Shown piece after piece: positions 54,867 to 64,000 of a stretch of 64,000 nucleotides of DNA (within the stretch, counting starts at the first letter, position 1; each line of letters opens with the position of its first letter). Source of the DNA: Elymus sibiricus (Eukaryota > Streptophyta > Magnoliopsida > Poales > Poaceae). Where the stretch lies: the NCBI GenBank assembly GCA_039707655.1, contig CM077664.1, positions 200,006,195 to 200,070,194 of the forward strand, given 5' to 3'. The notes under the pieces are model-generated. The model was not told the DNA's origin, searched no databases, and was given only the letters and a program-made list of their open reading frames with translations. A program made the translations under genes and the position numbers.

Positions 54867-55728
54867 AAAAACTCTAGCAAGAGCGCCACCGTATGCATTT
54901 GGAGGCCGCGGTGGTTGTGAGATGTCATAATGGGGCGCACTCAATAATCATATGCTCCATTTAAGGGATTAAAACACTAATTAAAGATAACATTGCATTA
55001 CAAAGTTGTTACACGTGGGTTTGCTAGTAGTCGTGTTTGACATCGCAAAGAACGACGTGTGTTTTGGGATTAGAATTCAGACACTCATTGAGGAGAGCGG
55101 GATCCTCTTATGCTACCCCTTTGCATCGCGGTGATCCCACTCCTCGGTGATGATGGCGGCTTCCTTCGCCGATTCCTCTTGGTCGGCTAGCCGTTGCTCC
55201 TCATTCGAGAGCGAAAACCAGTCTGATAGAGGGGCAACCGACATGGTGAAAGTGGAGAGAAAGAGGAGCCTGATAGTGGGAGTGTGGAGAAAGTGGGTCG
55301 ACCTCTTTATAGCGGCGGGCAGTGGGAAAACGTGATGGGAAGGGTGCAGGAGGTAGGAAAACGGCAAGAAGGGGCGCGGGCAGTTGGACACGCGGTGTCC
55401 ATCATTAATTGGCTCGCTTCTCGATGTCATGGTCGTCTTCCCGTCCCCGCCATTGATAGGAGAGGAGGTGGGTCGCGCGTGAGGGCGGGGAGGGGGTTGA
55501 AACTTCCCTCCCGCACAAGAGGTTGCCGGATGACGTACCCTCCCAATCAGGCCCCATAGCCTATAGATACGCAGGCTCATCGGCTCGATATGGAGCGTCC
55601 TTCATAAATTATGGCGATCCACTGTCAGATGGTGACTCCGCTAGAGCGGCCCTTTCGGCGAAATCAATATATTGACGGTTATTATGATGATAGAGCCGTT
55701 TTTTGCGACCGTGCTAGAGTTGCCCTTA
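54867..55728. mobile_element. Possible PIF/Harbinger-like element with a small minus-strand ORF
   Basis: AACTCTAGCAAGAGCG at the left and, read on the minus strand, GGGCAACTCTAGCACGGTCG at the right are similar inverted ends. Inside is a small gene with its own TATA box, as in the three TIR elements upstream. The target duplication cannot be fixed (TTA/TAA candidates on both sides). Confidence 0.35.
55113..55244 (-). CDS. 43-residue acidic ORF with a TATA box
   Basis: On the minus strand, TATAAAGAG (plus-strand 55303-55311) lies about 60 bases before the ATG at 55244. The product begins MSVAPLSDWFSLSNEEQRLA and ends EEWDHRDAKG; it is acidic and helical in the middle (EEQRLADQEESAKEAA). The family is not recognised. 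Its place inside a likely TIR element suggests it is the first exon of a transposon-associated gene or a captured gene start, not a complete gene. Confidence 0.35.
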   Translation of the reverse strand: MSVAPLSDWFSLSNEEQRLADQEESAKEAAIITEEWDHRDAKG

Positions 55729-56026
55729 GGTGCGTGTGTTCTCCTCTTTGGTGCAATTGTTGAAATTGCGTGGGATGTAAGTTCATAAAGTAACCTAAAT
55801 TTTTGAAATGAAAACATCCACAACATCTACAGATGCATCTACTGTGGCATAAAACTTCACGTCCATACTCATTTTACAGGCCAAAAGAAAAAGACTAATA
55901 CAAGCGTAAATAATTGTTGTTTTTTCTAATAAATGTCGCTTTTCTCGACTTATAGTGTTGCATCAAGAGGATACAAGTATACGAGTACACATTTTTCCTC
56001 TGCACCATGATGATGCGGGAAAATAT
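55729..56026. other. No gene seen
   Basis: AT-rich sequence without a supported frame or terminal repeat. Confidence 0.4.
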
Positions 56027-56253
56027 CAGGTGATATAGAAGCTAAAATGCTCCCATGCTACGATGTGATCTCGGCCGTTGGATCTCACATCCAACGGTAA
56101 ACATCTGGGGGATGTGGACCAAGGCGCGATTATGGGCTTCCTGAAGGGCTCTTTTGAAAATGTTCTGGGGCTCCTGGGCTGACCATTTGATGTAAGATCC
56201 AATGGCCGAGATCACATCGTAGCATGGGAGCATTTAAGCTCCCGTATCACTTG
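56027..56253. mobile_element. MITE with long, nearly perfect inverted repeats (227 bp)
   Basis: AATGCTCCCATGCTACGATG continuing through TGATCTCGGCC at about 56045-56077 is matched exactly in reverse at about 56197-56230. Outer parts CAGGTGATA and TATCACTTG also pair. The transcript of either strand would form a strong hairpin of more than 60 bp. ATAT on both sides may be part of the target duplication. Confidence 0.75.
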
Positions 56254-56341
56254 ATATGCACTCTTATTGCTCAGATTCGAGGCTTCTCTCACGCCACCAT
56301 GGAAGTGGACTGGGTAGAGATTGTGAACCTATAGACCTCGC
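56254..56341. other. Short flank before the right-hand Gypsy
   Basis: No feature is seen. CTCGC (56337-56341) would be one copy of the target duplication of the following element; the other copy lies outside the window. Confidence 0.35.
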
Positions 56342-57271
56342 TGTCGGAAGTCGGGCTCCGGGGACCCAAAGGTTCGAACACTGGGGTGAGCTCGTTCTAC
56401 CACTTCGTCTCCTACCACGGCTAAGCTACGGCGAGGCTACGGCGAGAGCGCGCTAGCGAGGGACGGAGCGAGGACTCAGCGATTTACCCAGGTTCGGGCC
56501 ACCTAGCGGTGTAAGACCCTACTCCTGCATGTGGTTGGGATTGCAAGGGGCAAGAGAGTTCTTGCGTACAAGGTAGGAGATGAAGGAATCGATCTCCGGG
56601 CCGGGGCCGCCTACAATGGCAGCACTGCCCTTTATATCGGCCTTGGTCCTCTTCCCCCTGGAAACTTAGGCGGGAAGGGTTGCCACACTTGGCGATTTTG
56701 AAAGGGGACAGGCGCTCAGGCTATCCTGACTAAAGGTGGTCTTCGCCTGCCAAAGCATGATCCATGACGCGCCGGTGGGCTCGGTGATGACCTCCGCCCT
56801 ACGCGCCCGTCGTCTTGGTCTTCCTTCGTCGATCGGGCAACCTTTGGGGTTGCTTTGGAGAGTAGATAGCTGGCCCTGCTCCCTTAACACGAAAGAGGAA
56901 ACCATCTTCATCCGCGCCTGCTAGCGCGGCTTCTGCTGCTGCTCGTCGCCGCGGGCGTCACCCACGTGATGGGCTCCAGACCGTGCGGCACGCCGAACGG
57001 CCTTCGTCTCGAGCGCCCGCGGGCGGGGGCCTCGGGAGGCCACCTCGGAGAGCCGCCTCGCGAGGTTACTTCGGGAAGCCGCCTCGTGAGAGAGCCTCGC
57101 GAGGCCGTTGATGGTGGTGCTGAGTATTACTCGCCACTTCCTGAGGAGGGGGCCTCATGAGGGGTCTTGGTGAGATGCTCGGTGGTGACGGCCCATTGGG
57201 CCCATGCCAGGCGTTGCGCCCTAGGCCAAAGGCAGACGGGCCTGGATACCCCGGGTTCCATGGGCCCGACA
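56342..57271 (-). repeat. 3' LTR of the right-hand Gypsy element (930 bp)
   Basis: On the minus strand it starts TGTCGGGCCCATGGAACCC and ends GCCCGACTTCCGACA. GATATAAAGGGCAG (plus-strand about 56628-56641) is its TATA region. The purine tract on its right confirms minus orientation. The partner LTR lies beyond base 64000. Confidence 0.8.
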
Positions 57272-57290
57272 GTAGCCCCCGGGCCCGCGG
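57272..57290 (-). other. Polypurine tract of the right-hand Gypsy
   Basis: On the minus strand GGGCCCGGGGGCTAC directly precedes TGTCGGGCCC. GGGGGCTAC before TGTCGG is characteristic of many Triticeae Gypsy elements. Confidence 0.75.
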
Positions 57291-57474
57291 CGCGCACGTT
57301 CCCGCCTACTGAGGGGCGAAACGGCGCGGGCCCTAACCGCCTGCGGCCAGGCACGACGCGTGGCGCGTGATGTGACGGGGGACGCCCCCACTTCCCCACG
57401 ACGCCTCGGAAACTGCCGCGCTGACATAAATCCTGGCGCGGGCGGCGCGAGGCCATCATTGCCTTCCTTCATAC
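57291..57474. other. Leader of the antisense gene
   Basis: GC-rich. CTGACATAAATCC near 57420 is a weak TATA-like candidate for the plus-strand gene that follows. Confidence 0.3.
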
Positions 57475-60400
57475 TTGTCGTCTCTCAGTGCCCTTCCTTC
57501 CCACACATGGTTCCTTCTACCTCTCCCTCGACTCCGCCGCCCCAAACCCTCGCTGTGCCGCCATCGTCACACGGAGGTTGAAGGGGCGGTGCCTGAGCCC
57601 GCCCTGAGTAGGCCCACAATCGTCAACGCCGAGGGGCTCAGCAAGATGCTTCCAATGACCGCGGCCGCTTCCAACGAATGGGGGGCCACTCGCATCTGGC
57701 CGGCTTCTCGCCCGACCTCCGACCTCGACGCCACCTCTGCCGTCCTCTTCCTTCCGGCACTCTTCGCGGGCTTGGTACCCCCATTCTCTGATTTCTTTAA
57801 CGCCGCCCTTTCCCATTATCAAGTCCATGCGCTGCATCTCGAGCCGAGCTCCGTCCTTCTTCTTTCTGCCTTTGCCTTTTTATGCGAGGCCTTCCTGGGC
57901 GTGACGCCCTCGGTGGCGCTCTTCCGCCACTTCTTCAGCCTGCAGCTGACCACGGCAAACCAATGTTCCGGATGCGTCTCGTTCCGCATCGCAGACGAGA
58001 CGGCGGGCGACGGTATTGACATGATGCTTGCCAAAAAGGTCGAGGGCTTCAGGCGGCAATGGGTGTACGTGGACGCGGCCCAATCTAGCCCCCTGCTGCA
58101 GCTGCCGTCGTCCCCGGCGGTGAGGAGCTCCGGGTGGGGGCACGAAAGGCTAGCCGACCCAAGGCTGGCGCGGGTATGGAAGAGGTTGGCCGAGCTGAGG
58201 GCCGGGAAAGTGACGGTGGTCATGGTCATGAGGGAGTTCTTCCGGCGCCGCATTGCTCCCCTCTAGCGGCACTCCCGCCCGATGTGGGCCTTCACCGGCC
58301 CGGAGGACCCGATGCGGCTGAGCACGGACAGCTTGCTGCCGGAGGTGCTGAACGGGATGCTCCAAGCCCTGACCGGCAAAGAGACGAGCGAGCCACCCAT
58401 GGATGGGCTTCCCTTGTATCGCTACACGAACAAGGAGGCGCTGGCCGGCTCGATGCCACGTTTCGACCAGTGGAGGCCGCTTCCAGAGGGCCTCAAAGGG
58501 CCCAGGGACAACCCCTTTCTGGTGGTCCCTGGCTCAGGCGAGTACAGTAGCGCCGGAGCCTCGGCGGACGCTGTGGGGGGCGGAGGCAGCCTGGTTCGGC
58601 CGGCCCGCCGCCGACTCGTCCGCGAGCTTGACCGCGACGATGGCACCACCCCGCCTAAGGCCACGCCTGCCGCGTCCGTCTGGGCAGAGGGCGCGGGAAG
58701 CCCCCGCGCGGTAGCTGCGGAGCTACAGGGCTCCGGAGGCGGTGGCGAGGGCGGATCCCATGGCCCTACCGAGAGGGGAGTCGATCGCGAGAGATGGCCC
58801 CGTGAAGGCGGCGGCAGCAACGTTCCTCCGTGGCCGCTGAAGAAGAGGAGGTGGTTTGCCAGGGACCAGTAAGCACTTGCCTTCCTTCCTCCCGCACCCG
58901 GTGTGTCGCGCGCGCCTGAGTCCTTGATTCTCTTTCCTTCTCCAGGACCTCTTCGAGCAAGAAGAAGAAGAAGGAGGAGAGCCCCCCTGGCCTGGCGGGG
59001 GCTACACCGCCGGTTGCCAGGACCGGGGGGCATGAGGGGAGCACCAGCAGCCTCACCGTTGAGGCTGGCCTCGCGAGGGCTGAGGGGGAGGCAGTCCCTT
59101 CCGCCCCGCAGGAGGACGCCGCTCGGGGGACCCGAGCAGGTGAGCCTCGGGAGGCGTCGCCGGGGGACGGCTCCGCAACTCCTGGGGCGCCCACTGCCGG
59201 GGCGGAAATCGCGGCGATGGAGGCGGAGACGCCGGCTTCCACCCCCCGGAATACTGGTGACAGCGATACCGCGGGGGGCCAGCCGGACTCGACCGCGCGC
59301 GGGGCCCCGCAAGCCGGGAGGTCGCCAAGCCCACGGGGTGCGTCGCCCCTTCGGAACGAACAGGGGACCCCCGCGAGCTCTTCGCTCCCGACCGGTAGCG
59401 CCGGGCCCTCACGGGAGGGCAGCGCTCGGGCGTACACCGGTTGGGCCCGGCAGCTCGTTAGCGGCAGCGCCGTGCTCAAGCGCGGGGCCCTGCAAGGCAC
59501 CAGGGCTGCCCTTGACCAGCTGGAAGTAGACCTCCGGGCGGAAGAAGCGCACATCATTGAGGAGCACCAGCGCCTCGCGGAGAGGTGGCGCCAGCTTGAT
59601 GTGGCCATCAAATTGAGCCGCCGTCAAGATGACGCCGCGCGGGAGAAGCGCAAGAAGGCCGCCCAGGACGCGAGGAGATCTTTGAGAACGCCGTCAGGGA
59701 GGCCGACGAGGCCGACAGGCGGCACGAGGCGGTGGAGGCCCGCGGGAAGGAGCTCCAGGACCAGAACGCCTTGCTGGAGCGACAACTCCAGGCACGAAGA
59801 AACGTCATCTCCGCCCTCGAAGAGGGGCTGGCGGCCCGGGAGGCGGACCTTGACATCCGTGAGCGGGAGCTCGCGCGGTCGGCATCTGCGCAGGACTTGG
59901 AGCGCGAGCGGCTGGAGACGTTGGAGCGAGAGGTGTCCGCTGCCCAAAATTCCTACGCTGAGCGCCTAGACAAGGACAACGCCAATTTGGCGGCCAAGGC
60001 GGAGAAGATCCAGGAGGACGCCGACAGGAGGGTTGCACAGAGCCGCGAAGCGTTTGCCAACGAGAACAGCAAGAAGCTGAAGCGGCAGGAGGACCGCTTC
60101 AAGGCCAAGCGCGAGGAGTTCCAGCACGAGATCGCGGGCCTCAAGGAGATGCTAGCCGAAGCTGAAAGGTGGCGGGAGACCGCGCTGAAGGCCCAGGCCG
60201 ACGCCGAGGCCGAGCTGTCCTCCCTCCGGCAGCAGGTGGGGGGTGTCACTGCGGTCGTGGAGCAGGCGCGGGACGAGGCGGCCCGAGCGCGGGGGCGGCA
60301 ACTCCAGCGCTCTAAGATGTTCCGCGCCCTCGAGCTCCGGGCCGACCGCGCCTTGGGCTCCATTTGCAAGGAGGACGTCAGCAGCCCCCTCGAGACCCAC

Positions 60401-60732
60401 GACGGCAGCTACCTCGACTTCTTCACCAAGCTCGTGGAGCGGCTCGAGGCGGGCGCCAAGAAGGTAGGCGGAATCATCGAGGAGGAGAGCCGCGACTTCC
60501 TCACCAGGCCGTGATGCGCATCTTCAGCCATCTTCTGGACGCCGACCCCAACTTTGACTTCGGCAAGGTGATAGCTCCCGTCCCCGAGGAGGTCCGCGAC
60601 ACCCTCGGGAAGGCGGTGGAGGACCACGTGGACGCCCTGCACGAGCACTTCGCTCCTGGCGAGAGCTCGAGCGGAGTCGAGGGGGGTGACGATGACGTTG
60701 GCAGCGGCGGTGATGGCGACATGTCTTCTTAG
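57475..60732 (+). pseudogene. Antisense ORF of the right-hand Gypsy, two exons, broken in three places
   Basis: This gene runs against its host element, as in other Tat-lineage Gypsies. Exon 1 carries the domain known as putative gypsy-type transposon protein: LFLPALFAGLVPPFSDFFNA, LLLSAFAFLCEAFLGVTPSV, ALFRHFFSLQ. TAG at 58264-58266 interrupts it, and the same frame continues (MWAFTGPEDPMRLSTDSLLP) to KKRRWFARD. An intron 58869-58945 (GTAAGC...TTCTCCAG) joins in frame to TSSSKKKKKEE. Exon 2 has a low-complexity Gly/Pro/Ser/Ala part, then a long coiled coil (LERQLQARRNVISALEEGLA; EDRFKAKREEFQHEIAGLKE). The frame shifts near 59685 and again near 60510, before VMRIFSHLLDADPNFDFGKV and the stop at 60732. 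Best first ATG is 57647; upstream frames are uncertain. The biological role of this family is unknown. Confidence 0.82.
58869..58945 (+). other. Predicted intron of the antisense ORF (77 nt)
   Basis: GTAAGCACTTGCC at the donor and TTTCCTTCTCCAG at the acceptor; removal joins GACCA to GACCTCT in frame, whereas retention hits TAA at once. Confidence 0.65.
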
Positions 60733-61642
60733 GTCCTTCCCCATATCCTGCGCATAGCTGATTGTGACCCCGTGGGGGCGTGAGGACAATGCTTTAGTAT
60801 TTTAAGTACTTTGCTCCTGACTGTATCGAATGCCCGTGCCCTCGCAGCTCGTTTCGCTCTTTCTACTTGTCATGGCGCTCTGCGTTGTTAGGACCTAGCC
60901 CCCGAGCGGGCCATAATCGCTGCCGGTATGACGAGTCGTGAGGGTTCCGCTCGCGCGATCTCCCGAGGCGGGGCCTGCTGGCTTCCTGAGGTCCTGAGGG
61001 GGCTACCTCGCGAGATCTTTCAGGGGACCTGCTCCTGAGATAACTGCACGCGGAGTACTTAACGACAGCGCGCGCTCGTCGATTCGCTCATGGGTATTAC
61101 GCGAGGAGATAGGACACCAAGGACCTTGGTGGGGTGGCGTGCACGGGGGCAGGCCCGCGAGCCAGAGCCCGGTTGCTTGGGTTCTTCAGTGCTGCTGGGA
61201 CTGACCCGAGCGCAGGCACCGTGTCCAGCCCCCACTCGCGTGAGGCTCATGAGGGAAGTCGTGAGCACGCGAGGCTCGTGAGGTAAGGGGAAAACGAAAC
61301 GCCATATAAGGAAATGGAAGCTTTACTGAAGCAGATAGCAACCCATTACATAACCAAATAAAGATGCGGCTGCCGTGTCCGGCACGGGTCAGCTTGAGGT
61401 TGGTGCAACCCGTGGGGCGCCCTCAATTACACACCAAAATGAGAAAAAGAGTGCTGCCGTGTCCGGCACGGGTCAGCTTGAGGTTGGTGCAGCCCGTGGG
61501 GCACCCTCAGTTGATTGTTCCGCCAGCGCGGAGCATGGGGCTTCCACTTGGGCGTGGGTGGGAGCTCTCGCGGGCCCATCAGGCGAACGCAATGAGAGGC
61601 TCCGGGGCGTGTACAACCCCGTTTCATTCGTACGCGTGAGGG
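60733..61642. repeat. Spacer of the right-hand Gypsy with an internal direct duplication
   Basis: GCTGCCGTGTCCGGCACGGG followed by TCAGCTTGAGGTTGGTGCA occurs at about 61369 and 61453, an 84-base spacing. Part of the spacer (about 61100-61240; CACCAAGGACCTTGGTGNGG and CAGGCCCGCGAGCCAGAGC) recurs at about 62340-62470. No gene is seen. Confidence 0.65.
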
Positions 61643-62284
61643 TCATGGGTAGAACTTGCGGAGGTGTTGAATGTTCCAGGCGTTAGGCGCAGGAACTCCG
61701 TCCTCCATCTCCAGCCGGGCAGAGCCGGGCCTGGAGACATGAGTAACCCGGAAAGGTCCTTCCCACATGGGTGAGAGTTTGTGAAATCCCTCTCGGGAGA
61801 GGATCCTGCGCAGGACGAGGTCGCCGACCTCGAGAGTACGAGGGCGGATGCTGCGGCTGTGGTAGCGACGCGAGGCCTGCTGGTACCTCGCGGCACGAAG
61901 GGCGGTCTGACGGCGGCCCTCCTCGAGGAGCAGCAGATCGGTCTTCCGCGAGCCATCCTGACGTGCCTCGTCGAAGGCAAGGACTCGCGGGGAGCCGTGC
62001 TTAAGCTCCAATGGGAGGACCGCTTCAGCACCATGGACGAGGAAGAAGGGCGTCTCGCCAGTAGGCTTGCTTGCCGTCGTGCGGACGGACCGCCGCACGA
62101 ACCGCCACTCGCCGAGCCAGCCCTTGCCGCTCCTGAGCCGCGCCCGCGGGGCGCGCTCGCGAGACGTGCGCACGGGGCTCGGCGTCCGAAGTGTCTTCGC
62201 CTTGCGAGACCGGCTCGCGAGAGACCGCCCGCGAGGTCCTCGCGCAGCTCGACTCCTGAGGGGCTGCATGTCGAAATATCTCAC
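61643..62284 (-). pseudogene. Integrase C-terminal part of the right-hand Gypsy
   Basis: From about 62120 down, the minus strand reads RTTASKPTGETPFFLVHGAE, AVLPLELKHGSPRV and, near the end, EGPFRVTHVSRPGSARLE and NAWNIQHLRKFYP, the standard C-terminus of Tat-lineage integrase. The first 50 codons of the open frame (MRYFDMQPLRSR...) are not homologous in appearance and probably read into foreign sequence at a deletion junction. The zinc finger and the DDE catalytic core are absent. The stop at 61643 is at the native C-terminus. Confidence 0.82.
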
Positions 62285-62699
62285 AATGGGGGGAGCGGCA
62301 CGCGCTCGCTAACCCGCTCGTGGCCGTTGCGTGAGGAGGTAAGGCACCAAGGACCTTGGTGAGGTGACGTGCACGGGAGCAGGCCCGCGAGCCAGAGCTC
62401 AGTCGCTTGGATTTGGCGGCACTGCAGGGACGGACCCGAGCACAAGCACCGTGCCTAGCCCCCGCTCACGGAGTCGGCCAGGGGAGGGGTCGCGCGCGTG
62501 TGGCGCTCTCCGGTCGGCACCGAACTTAATAGGCGATTAAGCAGGTAACATAACTCATCAAGGTAGAATCAGCAAAATTCGTTACACAACCAAAAGGATA
62601 GGGTTCCGGGAGCGAAGCTCGAGAGGCGCGGCGAGAAGGAGTGAGGGCCGCGCGAGGCGACGCGCCGGGCGCACCTGGCAGAACCGCGTTGTAGTGACG
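62285..62699. repeat. Junction segment replacing RNase H and most of integrase
   Basis: About 62320-62470 repeats, with changes, the spacer at about 61095-61240. In an intact element this place would hold RNase H and the integrase core. No such motifs are seen. Confidence 0.55.
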
Positions 62700-64000
62700 T
62701 CAGACCGTTTGGCGAGGTGCGCTAAGGGAGTCCGCTCCTCCGGAGCCAGGGGTCTCGCGAGGCCCTGGCGCGAAGGGCGCCAGCCTCTGGAAAGAGGCGC
62801 CGGCGTTCCCCAGCCCGAAGGGCATGCGCGTGCTGCCGAAGGCGGGGCTAACGCCCTGGCAATCTCGCGGCAGCTGGAAGGGGTCATACGGGCAGAGTTG
62901 GTTGAGGCTGGTGAAGTCGACGCACATGCGCTCCTTGCCGCCCTTCTTGGGGACGGCGACTGGGTTGGCGAGCCACTCGGGATGGCGCTCCTCACGAACG
63001 ACTCCGGCTTCTTGGAGCTTCTGAACTTCCTTGATGATGAACTCTTGCTTCTCTGGCGCCTAGCGCCGTGCTTTCTGCTTGACCGGGCGTGCATTGGGGC
63101 ACACCACTAAGTGGTGCTCGATCAACTCCCTCGGCACACCGGACAAGTCGGATGCTTTCCAGGCGAAAACATCCGAGTTTGCCTGAAGGAAGGCGACGAG
63201 CGCGCTTTCCTATGAAGGAGGGAGGCCTGTGCCGATGGTGAAGGCAGGGCCGGAGCCGCTGCCGTCCACCGACACCTTCTTCGTCACGGCGCGGTCCTGA
63301 GAGAGCAGCTGCTTCTTCTTCGCTGGCGCGGCCTCGGAAGGCTCGGCCGCGTCCTCGTCGGCCGGGTGCGCGACAGCGGCAGCCTTGTAGGCACACTCGA
63401 GGGTGCTGGCCGCGTCCTTTTCGTCGCAGGCGACGGTGATGATGTCGCTGCAACCAGGCATCTTGAGGACGTTGTAGGCGTGATGGGTTGCCACCATGAA
63501 CTTGGTGAGAGCCGGGTAGCCCAAAATGGCGTTATAAGGCAGGCCAATGTGCGCCACGTCGAAGTCGATGAGCTCGGTGTGGTAGTTCTTGCGGGTGCCG
63601 AAGGTGACGGGGAGGCGCACTTGCCCCAGCGGGATGGTGGAGCCATCGGTCACTCCGGAGAAGGGCCTGGTCGGCATCAGCTGGTCGTAGGGCACCTGGA
63701 GCGTCTCGAATTTCTCGACGGAGAGCACGTTGAGGCCGGCACCCCCGTCGATGAGGGTCTTGGTGACCGCGACGTTGCTGATGGTGGGAGTGCATAGCAT
63801 GGGGAGCGCACCTGCAGAGGCCGTGGACTTGGGGTGGTCCTTGGAGTCGAAGGTGATGGCATACTGCGACCACTTGAAGGGCCACGCGACCTCAGGCCTC
63901 GGGAGGGCGGCGTACACCTCGCGAGAGAGCTGCTTGAAGTGGCGGATGGACGCTGGGGCTTGGGACCCGCCAAGGATGCAGGCGACCGCGCGAGGCTCCT
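62700..64000 (-). pseudogene. Protease and N-terminal reverse transcriptase of the right-hand Gypsy (runs off the window)
   Basis: The minus-strand frame is open at the window edge and encodes ACILGGSQAP, then an aspartic protease (KTLIDGGAGLNVLS, GLPYNAILGYPALTKF). TAG at 63210-63212 and a second TAG near 63059 interrupt the frame without a shift. The reverse transcriptase follows: QANSDVFAWKASDLSGVPRE, EFIIKEVQKLQEAGVVREE, HPEWLANPVAVPKKGGKERM and CVDFTSLNQLCPYDPFQLPR. At that point it jumps to GSTRMPFGLGNAGASFQRL: the segment carrying the first catalytic aspartate is missing. The frame stops at 62700. The gag region must lie to the right, beyond base 64000. The element is inactive. Confidence 0.85.

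Noticed and set aside
61364..61686. Plus-strand frames over the 84-base direct repeat
   Set aside because: The two frames exist only because the repeat lacks stops; no domain is visible and the position is element spacer.

Overview
The window looks like intergenic nuclear DNA of a large-genome grass, most likely Triticeae (wheat, Aegilops or barley group). This is an inference from the content: a BARE/WIS/Angela-like Ty1/copia element, a CACTA terminus ending in GTAGTG, Tat-like Gypsy elements with antisense ORFs, long LTRs opening TGATACGTC, MITEs, and LINE debris on both strands. There is no bacterial-type gene organisation, and most long open frames belong to transposons or are shadows.

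Layout. 1-8.1 kb: a TATA-led short transcription-unit candidate, a frameshifted small gene (2.64-3.44 kb), then several layers of tandem repeats that end at a CACTA right terminus at 8112. 8.27-9.6 kb: an LTR with a primer-site-like sequence. 10.6-14.8 kb: non-LTR retroelement remains. 15.2-17.2 kb: a small membrane-protein gene with its own TATA box, whose body is reiterated as a G-tract-bounded array of about 243 bp units. 17.8-30.1 kb: a minus-strand LINE split by a complete copia element (19048-27771, target duplication AACCC). 30.3-46.8 kb: a plus-strand RNase H-type fragment split by a nested stack: an LTR, inside it a Tat-like Gypsy with gag-protease, inside that a 6.4 kb Gypsy (target duplication AGGAC), plus an LTR fragment, a solo LTR and a MITE. 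47.6-53.2 kb: a 1.86-1.89 kb segment present three times in tandem; each copy carries a LINE fragment and a TIR element with TAA duplications and a small ORF. 53.9-54.5 kb: a two-exon gene candidate for a basic, probably nuclear protein. 54.7-56.3 kb: MITE-type sequence. 56.3-64 kb: a minus-strand Tat-like Gypsy running off the right edge, with its 3' LTR, a spliced antisense ORF, an integrase C-terminus, a reverse transcriptase with an internal deletion, and a protease.

How it fits together. The order of events can be read from nesting and target duplications: LINE before copia, and Tat-like Gypsy before the inner Gypsy. Hand-counted LTR differences are about 1.9% for the copia and about 2.7% for the inner Gypsy, so both insertions are recent (roughly 0.7 and 1 million years at 1.3e-8 substitutions per site per year). 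No element has fully intact coding capacity. The loci most worth attention as non-transposon biology are the reiterated membrane-microprotein gene (15306-17170), the triplicated segment, and the two-exon gene at 53905.
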